Below, one piece after another: positions 1 to 6,516 of a stretch of DNA of 6,516 nt (position 1 is its first letter; each line of letters opens with the position of its first letter). Where the stretch lies: contig JAABPS010000120.1 of assembly GCA_011391835.1 (NCBI GenBank), forward strand, positions 1-6,516. Direction: 5' to 3'. The stretch comes from Desulfobacteraceae bacterium. Lineage in GTDB: Bacteria; Desulfobacterota; Desulfobacteria; Desulfobacterales; JAABPS01. A program made the translations under genes and the position numbers. The notes beneath the pieces were generated by a model. It did no database searches. It saw only the letters and a list, made by a program, of their open reading frames with translations, and was not told the DNA's origin.

Positions 1-249
1 CACAGCATTCTTAATGTAACGATTGCCTACCCAAAAGGCATCAGTGGGTTCTGGGGATTTTGCTGCGGAAATATCCGAGAGGTCCGGGTCAGTGTTACAG
101 AAATTCCATTAAACAAGGACCTGATCGGCGATTACGAGCATGACAGTGATTTTAGAAAACACTTCCAAGACTGGATAAATGCTGTCTGGACTGAAAAAGA
201 CAAAAAGCTCGATCACTTAATTTCAGGTGACAATCACCAATATCGATAA
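1..249 (+). CDS. Acyltransferase, YihG/LCLAT (PlsC) type, C-terminal fragment
   Basis: This is the 3' end of a gene that starts before the window: 82 codons are open from base 1, ending in TAA at 247-249. The visible tail has the pattern I know from the C-terminus of YihG-like 1-acylglycerol-3-phosphate acyltransferases: a VTIAYP strand, then FWGFCCGNI, a hydrophobic strand leading to a GDYEHD segment, and a final FRKHFQDWINAVWTEKD helix. These enzymes transfer a fatty acyl group to lysophosphatidate at the membrane during phospholipid synthesis. The catalytic HX4D motif lies upstream of the window and cannot be checked. The frame is supported by this family-like pattern and by the absence of stops. 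The gene runs convergently to the Hdr operon, with 38 bases between the two stop codons, and has no evident functional link to it. The family call is from memory of the tail motif only. Confidence 0.75.
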   Translation, partial: HSILNVTIAYPKGISGFWGFCCGNIREVRVSVTEIPLNKDLIGDYEHDSDFRKHFQDWINAVWTEKDKKLDHLISGDNHQYR

Positions 250-287
250 TATCCTTAACTTCCTTTACAAATGTGCAGGAAATACTA
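250..287. other. Convergent intergenic gap, no clear terminator
   Basis: Only 38 bases separate the stop of the acyltransferase from the stop of hdrA. The best inverted repeat is TTCCT (260-264) with AGGAA (278-282), 5 bp around a 13-base loop. Neither strand carries a T-run directly after it, so I do not call a terminator. The gap may rely on Rho or on elements inside the genes. Confidence 0.5.
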
Positions 288-2738
288 CTATTTTTCTGCA
301 TCAGCTTTTTTATAGTTTTTAACCGTCTTAATGGTCTCTTTTGTTTCGATTTCTGATACACTTTGCCTGATCTTTTCCATCCGGCTCATGACTTCTGCGA
401 AACGGGCGCCTTCCGCCGCGCTGATCCATTCCAGTTGAAGACGTTCGGGACGAATACCAAGTTTTTCCATCCGTTTGTGAACCTTTTCAATACGCTTTTC
501 CGTCCAATGATTGGCATTGATATAATGGCAGTCGCCAATATGACAGCCGCTGACAAGAATAACGGGCGCGCCTTTCATAAAACCCTGCCAGATAAAATTT
601 TCATCTACACGGCCTGAACACATGGTCCGGATGATTCGCGCGTTTGGCGGATACTGGATGCGGGAAACGCCAGCGTAATCAGCGCCCGCATACGAACACC
701 AGTTGCACGCAAAGGTAAGAATCTTTTCCGACGCATGTTCGGACAACATCACATCAATCTGTTCAGTAATCTGTTCATCGGTAAAATGATTCATCACAAT
801 GGCGCCAAACCGGCATTCTGCAGCGCAGGTACCGCAGCCCGCACAGGCAGCTGTTGTCACAACGGCCGGCGTTTTCTTTTTCACATCAACGGTAATGGCG
901 TTATACGGGCACACTTCTGCGCATCTTCCGCATGAATTGCAATGCTCGGCAATGACTTCGGATGTGATGGGTTCACTGGTGATCTGCCCGCTATGCATCA
1001 GCCGGATCGCGCGTGCAGCAGCCGCAGAAGCCTGGGTAACGGTTTCTTTGATATCCTTGGGCGATTCCGCACACCCCGCAAAAAATATGCCTCGTGTGGC
1101 CGCATCAACGGGCAGCAGCTTGGGATGTGCTTCTAAAAAAAAGCCATCCGGCGTTAGCTGCAATCCCAGCATTTCCTGCAGTTTCCGCGTTCCTTTCGCA
1201 GGTCTCATGCCCAGTGCAAGCACCAGCATGTCCAGTGAAAAAAATTCCAATCTACCGCTGGAAGTATCTTCCACAGCTATTTTCAGGCTTCCATCCGGCA
1301 GCTCTTCTATTGAACCCGGCAGTCCCCGTAAATACTGAACCCCCAGACGCCGGCTTCGTTTATAAAGATCTTCAAATCCCTTTCCAAATGCGCGAATGTC
1401 AATGTAAAAAACCTTGATGTTTATATCTGGATAATGTTCCTTTAATACAAGCGTACTTTTAATGGTATTCATACAGCAGGTATTGGAACAATATTCATGG
1501 CCTTTTCTCGTGGAGCGAGACCCGACACACTGGATAAATCCGATGGATGCCGGTCTCTTTCGGTCCAGCGGCCGCACCAGCTCTCCTCCGGTAGGACCCC
1601 CTGCATTCACCAGGCGTTCAAATTCCAGGCTGGTCAAAACGTTTTGAAACCGGGTGTATCCGTACTCATCTAATTCTTTAGGATCATAGGGATCAAATCC
1701 TGTGGCAACAATAATGGATCCCACCCGTTCCACAATCTCTTCATCGGACATGTGAAAGTTTATGCACTTCTTTTCACACGCTTCAACGCATTTGGCGCAT
1801 ACCGCAGGATTGTGACCCAGACATTCATTGACGTTTATCACATACGCGGATGGAACCGCTTGTGGAAAGGGAGAATAAATGGCTCTTCGCGATGAAAGCC
1901 CCATGTTGAACTCATCCGGTCTGACAACGGGACAAACCTTCACGCATTCACCGCATGCGGTGCATTCTTTTTCATCCACATAGCGCGCGCGCTTTCGAAT
2001 CGTTACATCAAAGTTGCCAACGTACCCTTTTACATCAACCACTTCGCTCATGGTCAGAAGCTTTATCCGGGGATGTCGACCGACATCCGTCATCTTCGGC
2101 CCCAGAATTCAGATGGAACAATCCATGGTGGGAAATGTCTTGTCCAGTTGAGCCATGGTTCCTCCGATGGACGGCTTCTTCTCCACCAGCACCACATCAA
2201 AGCCGCTATCCGCCAGATCAAGAGCCGTCTGTATCCCCGCAACCCCGCCGCCGATCACAAGGGATTTCTGGGTCAGCGGCAACGTTTCCTCATACAGGGG
2301 AAATAACCGGCGCACACGGGAAACCGACATCTTGACGAGATCCACGGCTTTGGCAGTAGCCGCTTCCGGCTCCTTCATGTGAACCCAGCTGCACTGTTCC
2401 CGCAAATTGGCTATTTCCAGCAAGTAAGGATTGAGTCCGGATGAAAGCATCAACTGACGAAACGTAGGCTCATGAAGCCGCGGTGAGCAGGAAGCGATCA
2501 CGATCCTGTCCAGCATGTTTTCTTCGATATCATTTCTAATCTCATGCTGCCCGGGCTCAGAGCACGCATAGCCGATACCTTTTGAAACAACAACGCCGTC
2601 AAGGCCGGATGCGATGTGGGCCACCTTTTCACAGTCAACGGTCTGTGAAATGTTCAAACCGCAGTGGCATACATACACGCCGATGCGGACGGAGCGGGCT
2701 TCATTTTTATCCGTGTGTTCAATGATAGTTGTTTTCAT
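288..2738 (-). CDS. hdrA: Selenocysteine-containing heterodisulfide reductase subunit A with C-terminal MvhD domain
   Basis: HdrA is the flavin- and iron-sulfur-carrying electron hub of soluble Hdr complexes. The frame runs from ATG at 2738 (ribosome site AGAGGAAA at 2750-2743, 5 bases before it) to TAG at 290-288. It spans one in-frame TGA at 2111-2109, giving 816 residues with that codon read as Sec210. Domains in order: HdrA N-terminal domain with C24/C26 (VCHCG), C59 and C84; Rossmann FAD site GGGVAG at about 163-168; the DCSI-Sec motif at 206-210; ferredoxin-like clusters at C259/262/265/269 and C306/314/317/321/325; a conserved VGSRS/CCMNT region at about 405-425; two C-terminal 4Fe-4S motifs at C600/603/606/610 and C632/635/638/642; and an MvhD domain from about 670, with CNWC (678, 681), MCSGR (707) and GCHIGDC (732, 737), which is expected to bind a 2Fe-2S cluster. 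Standard gene calling would split the gene into ORFs at 2738-2109 and 2093-288. It lies 20 bases after the MvhD-HdrCB gene and probably shares its transcript. The main alternative is a nonsense mutation, which the downstream hairpin argues against. Confidence 0.93.
2067..2105 (-). promoter_or_regulatory. Bacterial SECIS element in the hdrA coding sequence
   Basis: The mRNA just after the UGA contains GGAUGUC-GGUC-GACAUCC (2088-2071), a perfect 7-bp stem capped by a GGUC tetraloop. A possible lower helix pairs CUGGGG (2105-2100) with CCCCGG (2072-2067); it shares two cytosines with the upper stem, so both cannot be complete at once. The loop starts 27 bases after the UGA. In E. coli fdhF the SelB-binding hairpin also has a GGUC-containing apical loop, 17 bases after its UGA, and bacterial SECIS elements are known to vary in this spacing. 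The hairpin codes for residues DVGRHP of HdrA, so it must satisfy protein and RNA constraints together. Its role is to recruit SelB with Sec-tRNA(Sec) for UGA decoding. I paired it by eye; no folding energy was computed. Confidence 0.85.
2109..2111 (-). other. In-frame UGA read as selenocysteine (Sec210 of HdrA)
   Basis: The minus-strand codons read GAT TGT TCC ATC TGA ATT CTG GGG CCG AAG, that is D-C-S-I-Sec-I-L-G-P-K. From family knowledge, HdrA proteins have a CxxC-type DCSIC motif here, followed by an IL.PKM.EVGRHP-like stretch. The TGA therefore replaces the second cysteine exactly. Cysteine in homologues at the UGA site is the classic signature of a selenoprotein. HdrA is an established selenoprotein family in some methanogens and sulfate reducers. 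Confidence 0.9.
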
Positions 2739-2758
2739 TGCGTTTCCTCTATAAAGAT

Positions 2759-4336
2759 TTATTCCCAGTAAATGGTTTTCGCGATCATACTGGTTAAATC
2801 CATCATCTCCATTTGAATTTCATCGCCCAGATACGGATCCTCCATAGCGCACGTCAGATGCACCTGGCATTTCGGGCATGACGTCAATAACAGGTTGCTG
2901 CCGGTAGTCTTTGCCTGTCTCAGCCGCTTTACCTGGAGGGCTTTGCTGTATGAATCACACCCTGTCCAGCCGGTATTGCCGCAGCAAATGGCAGACCCGC
3001 TGTTGTTTTGCATCTCCTGAAAAGAGGCAGAATGAAGGCGGCGCATTAAATGCCGGGGCAGATCCGCCCTGCCGTTAAATCTGCTTAAACGGCAGGAATC
3101 TTGATATGTAATTCGGTCTTCGGTATTTCTGAAATTGACAGCCCCTTTTCCGATTTCACCTTCCAGAAAATCATACATATGGGTAATCTTAAACGGGAGA
3201 TCGAAACCATGCTTTGGATAATCATGTGAAAGTGTCCAGAAGCATTCAGGACACGTGGTAATAACTTCTTCAACTCCAAGGCAGCCGAACATATCCATAT
3301 TTATTTGGGCAAGTTTTTTAAAGTTTTTAATATCTCCTGTCCACAATAAATCATGCCCGCAGCATCGTTCATTTTCAAGAACTGCTGGTTTTATGTCGAA
3401 AAAATTAAGAAGACGCATACTGTCATAAATACTATGTGAGGTTTGGACGCCCAGGTGCCGGTGGAAAAAAATGTCAAAATAAGGCGCACACCCGCCGAAA
3501 AATAGTGTCGTGCTCTTGGGATCAACTTCAATGCCGGCAGGCAGGCTGTTCCAGCGCTTCATTTCAAGGGCAGGTGAGGTCATGGTGCGCATCAGGGATT
3601 GAAAAAAACCTCCGTGGTTTTCAATGCCGGTAATATTTTTGCTTTTAAACACATGACGAATATCTCTGATAAAGCCGGCAAAATTCACTCCTGATGGACA
3701 TCGGTCATAGCAAAGTCCGCATGTCAGACATGCCCATACCCCGTTCTTTACTTCCGGCGACTCTATATCACCCGCAATAATTGCACTGGCCAGAGCACGC
3801 GGTGAAAACGGTTTGCCCGATATGGCAAGCGGGCAGGCAGAGGTGCATTTCCCACAATCCTGACACGCATAGATATCATGGTAGGAAACAATCTCTGCGA
3901 TGGGTTTTATTTCAGGCGCCTGTGTTGTATCATCACGCCCTACCGGGCTTGGTCCGAGCAGTCGAATATCATTGACGAATTTCTTTAAAAAGGAAAGAAG
4001 ACCCTCCGAGTCATCCGGAAGAAAGGTTTCAAGCTGAAGTCTTTTTTCATTTAGTCCCAGAACATCAAGAATTTTTCTTGTTTCATTTGTATTGGCAATC
4101 GCTGTATCCGTCCCGCTTCCATACCGGCACGTGCCCGGCTTACAGCCGATAAGCGCAACACCATCCGCATCCATTTCAAAGGGCTTGAACAACAGGGATT
4201 TATTTATCCGGCCTGTACATGGAATACGAACCATTCGTATCTCCGATGGTATATCCGCCAAATCGTCCTGAAGCGCCATATATGCGGCGTGGGGTCCCCA
4301 GTTGCAGAGAAACAGCATTATCTTTAATGGTTCCAT
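2759..4336 (-). CDS. MvhD-HdrC-HdrB triple-fusion heterodisulfide reductase subunit
   Basis: The 525-residue protein starts at ATG 4336 (AAGGA at 4344-4340, a close spacing of 3 bases) and ends at TAA 2761-2759. Residues 1-130 are an MvhD-like domain with C11 (CNW), C40 (PCTGR) and C65/C70 (GCKPGTC). Its CNW is followed by glycine instead of the usual second cysteine. Residues 150-235 are an HdrC domain with two 4Fe-4S motifs (C158/161/164/168 and C203/206/209/213). Residues 275-495 are HdrB, with two CCG modules: C283, CC325-326, CPEC362-365; and C415, CC451-452, CPKC487-490. From HdrB family knowledge, these CCG cysteines hold noncubane 4Fe-4S clusters that cleave a disulfide. HdrC passes electrons to them, and MvhD links to a hydrogenase- or flavoprotein-type donor. 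The HdrC-HdrB order matches HdrD of Methanosarcina; the added MvhD domain at the front makes it longer. All HdrC and CCG cysteines are present, so it should be active. The true substrate in a bacterium without coenzyme M and B is unknown. Confidence 0.92.
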   Translation of the reverse strand: MEPLKIMLFLCNWGPHAAYMALQDDLADIPSEIRMVRIPCTGRINKSLLFKPFEMDADGVALIGCKPGTCRYGSGTDTAIANTNETRKILDVLGLNEKRLQLETFLPDDSEGLLSFLKKFVNDIRLLGPSPVGRDDTTQAPEIKPIAEIVSYHDIYACQDCGKCTSACPLAISGKPFSPRALASAIIAGDIESPEVKNGVWACLTCGLCYDRCPSGVNFAGFIRDIRHVFKSKNITGIENHGGFFQSLMRTMTSPALEMKRWNSLPAGIEVDPKSTTLFFGGCAPYFDIFFHRHLGVQTSHSIYDSMRLLNFFDIKPAVLENERCCGHDLLWTGDIKNFKKLAQINMDMFGCLGVEEVITTCPECFWTLSHDYPKHGFDLPFKITHMYDFLEGEIGKGAVNFRNTEDRITYQDSCRLSRFNGRADLPRHLMRRLHSASFQEMQNNSGSAICCGNTGWTGCDSYSKALQVKRLRQAKTTGSNLLLTSCPKCQVHLTCAMEDPYLGDEIQMEMMDLTSMIAKTIYWE

Positions 4337-4371
4337 TTTTCCTTCATCATGATCCTGTTGTAATAAACGTG

Positions 4372-6516
4372 CTATACCAGCAATTCCTCAATGATTCGTT
4401 CAAGAAAGCCCTGATTTCGATACGGACTGTCAGCAGCGCTGGATGGACATACTGAAATGCAATTTCCACATCCTTTGCACAGCGCCTCATCAACAGACGC
4501 GTACCATCCCTGTATGTCATTTGGCATTAGGGTTATTGCCTGATACGGGCACATGTGCAGGCATCGTCCGCACCCCCGGCATATGATTTTATCAATAACA
4601 ACCGTAAATCCTTTGCTCTGTCGTGGCCCTCGCGGCATGATGGAAGCTGCCTGGATGGCCGCAGCCGCTCCTTTTTTTAGTTTCGATACATGCATGTCCG
4701 GCGGATCTGCCAGAAAAAGGCCGGGTATGGATGTTGCGCCGGGAAGGGAATAGGGAATTCCCGAAATACCGGATTTCTGGCGGCCCGATGTAATGGTCAT
4801 GCTCGGCAAATCCTTTTGGTGAATATACTTTATGTTTTTACGCGATGTTTCTCCCACGATAACAGCGCCCACGGGCAGTGTCTGAAAAAAATCACCTGTT
4901 TCAAATGAAATGTGAAAATCGCCGATGGTCCCGCTAATGCTCTTCACCGACGCATCGGCAAAAAAATGAATATTGGGATGGGCTTTCATCTCTGCTGGCT
5001 GTGTATTATTCGCTCCAAATAAAAATACATCAAAGCCTGCATCTGCCAATGTCCGCGCGCTGTTCACGGCTGCTTCTGATTCTCCTATCACTGCTGTGGT
5101 AAAATTATAATTCCGGGCAAGGGCCGGCAGAGCTTTCAGCCTTCTGGATCTTTCAACGGAGCGGTTAATTAATCCGACAAATTTTTCCATGGCCATATCG
5201 GCATCTTTTTTTATCAGCCGAAGAACTTCTCCTCTCATATTGCATGTTTCCACCATGGAGCGGCTGATCCCTGTGGCCGTGAAAAGCGCTTCTTTCAGCC
5301 GGCTCTTCTGATCCGTACACGCACTGCACACAAAATTCAATGGACAGCAGACACACGACGCCAGGAGCACCCGCGTGATCCCTTTTTCACGGATTGTTCG
5401 AAGGATATCCAGCGAACCCTCAGGCGTGCAGGCAGCACGAACAACCTGTGCGTGAACAATGTGTTCCATGTTTTTCAAGCCGTCAATATAATGAGTCATT
5501 TCAGGAAGCCAGCCCAATGAATCGTTACATTTGCAGGCAAAAACACCCACGCGGATATTACGGGAAAGGCCCTGATCAGGTGTTGTAAAGGAAGTGCCGT
5601 GTCCTTTTGGCCGCTGAGACGAACCCCCTAACGACACCAGCCCGCTTGCGGCAGCGGCAAAGCCGCGGATGAACATGGCATATACATCCTGCTTCGCTGC
5701 TCTGGGGCCGTAGGCCCGAATAACATCTTCTCCTTTGACAGGCGGCGCCATGGAAGGATCAGCAATGATAATGACGCCCGTGTTTTCAATCATCTCTTCA
5801 TAAGGTTCATGATGATTTATTGCGCCAATATCTCCACATGCATCAACACATTCCAGGCATTCGGAACAGACCCCGCATTGAAGGCACCGCGCCGTTTCAG
5901 AAAGAGCCTGAGATTCGGTCAAACCTGTGGCCACTTCCTTGAAATTCAGCTTCCGCTTTGCCGGCTCGATTTCCGGCATAATGCACCGTGCCTGAAAGGG
6001 AATTTGTTTGGATATCTTCTGAAAATCAATATCCACAGGACGTGAGGTATGGATGTCTTTTTCTGCAGAAAACTCTCTATGGGAGGTGAGCTGACGATGA
6101 ACCGCTTTTGCTGACTGTCTTCCTGAAGCCATTGCATCCACAACCGTTGACGGGCCGGTCGCCGCATCACCAGCAGCATAGATGCCGGGAATACTGGTTC
6201 GCATCGATTCATCAACAGCAATGGTTCCCCTATTGGTAAGGCTAAAGTTGAACTTTTTTTGATCTTCTTTAAACATCCCTTTTTGACCGATGGCAACAAA
6301 TGCCCTCTTAAATTCTAACTCCAAAGGGACTGCCCCAACAACTTTCACAGGCCACGAAATGCCATTGGAATCTGGTTTTCCTGGCTGAGTGGGCGCACAT
6401 CGGATGCACGAAAGCTTGCCCTTGTCTCCTTTAAACTCAATGGTCTGGACACGGTCACGAATCGTGACTCCTTCCTTTTCAGCAGATTCAATTTCATGGG
6501 AATCAGCAGGTATCTG
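4372..6516 (-). CDS. HdrL-type GltD/HdrA fusion oxidoreductase, 5' end outside the window
   Basis: The frame is open from the window edge at 6516 to TAG at 4374-4372 (714 visible codons). A GTG at 6348 is an internal codon, not the start, because family-like sequence continues upstream of it. Visible residues 1-145 are the C-terminal part of a GltD-like pyridine nucleotide:disulfide oxidoreductase, with VAIGQ and the second FAD motif GIYAAGDAATGP near 111-122. A six-cysteine segment follows at 211-227 (CLQCGVCSECLECVDAC). After a linker rich in Ala, Gly and Ser comes an HdrA-like module: ACKC at 327-330, AACTPEG near 362-367, and the cysteine-dense ASCVCCPLNFVCSACTDQ near 386-403. Its Rossmann site is degenerate (IGESEAA near 477-483 instead of GGGVAG). 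Two C-terminal 4Fe-4S motifs follow (C646/649/652/656 and C680/683/686/690). HdrL proteins are known in sulfate reducers and acetogens and are thought to connect NAD(P)H to Hdr complexes. It is first among the visible operon genes, 35 bases before the HdrCB fusion. The N-terminal NAD(P)H and FAD motifs cannot be seen. Confidence 0.88.
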   Translation of the reverse strand, partial: QIPADSHEIESAEKEGVTIRDRVQTIEFKGDKGKLSCIRCAPTQPGKPDSNGISWPVKVVGAVPLELEFKRAFVAIGQKGMFKEDQKKFNFSLTNRGTIAVDESMRTSIPGIYAAGDAATGPSTVVDAMASGRQSAKAVHRQLTSHREFSAEKDIHTSRPVDIDFQKISKQIPFQARCIMPEIEPAKRKLNFKEVATGLTESQALSETARCLQCGVCSECLECVDACGDIGAINHHEPYEEMIENTGVIIIADPSMAPPVKGEDVIRAYGPRAAKQDVYAMFIRGFAAAASGLVSLGGSSQRPKGHGTSFTTPDQGLSRNIRVGVFACKCNDSLGWLPEMTHYIDGLKNMEHIVHAQVVRAACTPEGSLDILRTIREKGITRVLLASCVCCPLNFVCSACTDQKSRLKEALFTATGISRSMVETCNMRGEVLRLIKKDADMAMEKFVGLINRSVERSRRLKALPALARNYNFTTAVIGESEAAVNSARTLADAGFDVFLFGANNTQPAEMKAHPNIHFFADASVKSISGTIGDFHISFETGDFFQTLPVGAVIVGETSRKNIKYIHQKDLPSMTITSGRQKSGISGIPYSLPGATSIPGLFLADPPDMHVSKLKKGAAAAIQAASIMPRGPRQSKGFTVVIDKIICRGCGRCLHMCPYQAITLMPNDIQGWYASVDEALCKGCGNCISVCPSSAADSPYRNQGFLERIIEELLV

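Noticed and set aside
241..248. TATCGATA palindrome as a protein-binding site
   Set aside because: Eight-base palindromes occur by chance, it overlaps the acyltransferase stop codon, and no promoter is expected between convergent genes.
260..282. Inverted repeat TTCCT/AGGAA as a bidirectional terminator
   Set aside because: The stem is only 5 bp and A/T-rich, the loop is 13 bases long, and no T-run follows it closely on either strand.
799..1338. Plus-strand 179-codon open frame
   Set aside because: It lies antisense to the well-supported FeS part of hdrA, its product resembles no family I know, and it has no separate coding signal. It is a shadow frame.
2109..2111. TGA as a nonsense mutation making hdrA a pseudogene
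   Set aside because: It falls exactly on a conserved cysteine position and is followed by a SECIS-like hairpin, and the rest of the long frame is intact. A random mutation would not be expected to show both signs.
2093..2738. Two separate genes: a short 209-residue HdrA and a 601-residue HdrA/MvhD protein starting at ATG 2093
   Set aside because: The two frames are the same frame, joined by one TGA and five further codons that also match HdrA. ATG 2093 lies inside the conserved PKM.DVGRHP stretch, and the short protein would end in the middle of the FAD domain.
5946..6299. Minus-strand 117-codon open frame in another frame
   Set aside because: It overlaps the GltD-like part of the HdrL gene on the same strand and reads as a frame-shifted shadow of it.
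6297..6348. GTG at 6348 as the start of the HdrL-type gene
   Set aside because: The frame stays open to the window edge and the upstream 56 codons read as GltD-like sequence (IPADSHEIE, GVTIRDRV), so the start is outside the window.

Overview
The window looks like chromosome of an anaerobic, selenoprotein-making bacterium, most likely a sulfate-reducing or syntrophic member of Desulfobacterota (Desulfobacteraceae-like). I base this on the proteins: HdrA-MvhD fusions, HdrC-HdrB fusions and GltD-HdrA (HdrL-type) fusions lying together are typical of that group. This is inferred from family knowledge, not from a database search.

Layout. Bases 1-249 (+) are the last 82 codons of an acyltransferase of the YihG/LCLAT lysophosphatidate acyltransferase type, unrelated to the rest. 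A 38-base gap (250-287) separates it from a convergent minus-strand operon that fills the remaining window. In transcription order (right to left) the operon holds: an HdrL-type GltD/HdrA fusion flavoprotein with its 5' end outside the window (6516-4372); an MvhD-HdrC-HdrB triple fusion (4336-2759) after a 35-base gap; and HdrA fused to a C-terminal MvhD domain (2738-288) after a 20-base gap.

The main observation is in hdrA. The frame contains an in-frame TGA at 2111-2109, which makes the gene look like two ORFs of 209 and 601 codons. The TGA sits where HdrA proteins normally carry the second cysteine of a conserved DCSIC motif, and the reading frame and homology continue unbroken across it. 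About 20 bases downstream is a perfect 7-bp hairpin with a GGUC apical loop, closely resembling the bacterial SECIS element of E. coli fdhF. I read the gene as one 816-residue selenoprotein HdrA with Sec210.

Working together (inference): HdrL would exchange electrons with a pyridine nucleotide through its GltD-like module. HdrA would provide the flavin and the ferredoxin-type clusters for electron confurcation or bifurcation. The HdrB part of the triple fusion would hold the two CCG-type iron-sulfur sites that reduce a disulfide or another unidentified acceptor. Both complete proteins carry an MvhD-like module, but no hydrogenase or formate dehydrogenase gene is visible here. No protein shows a recognisable signal peptide or membrane segment in the visible part, so a soluble cytoplasmic complex is expected. 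The operon promoter lies outside the window. No RNA genes, mobile elements, CRISPR arrays or long repeats were seen.
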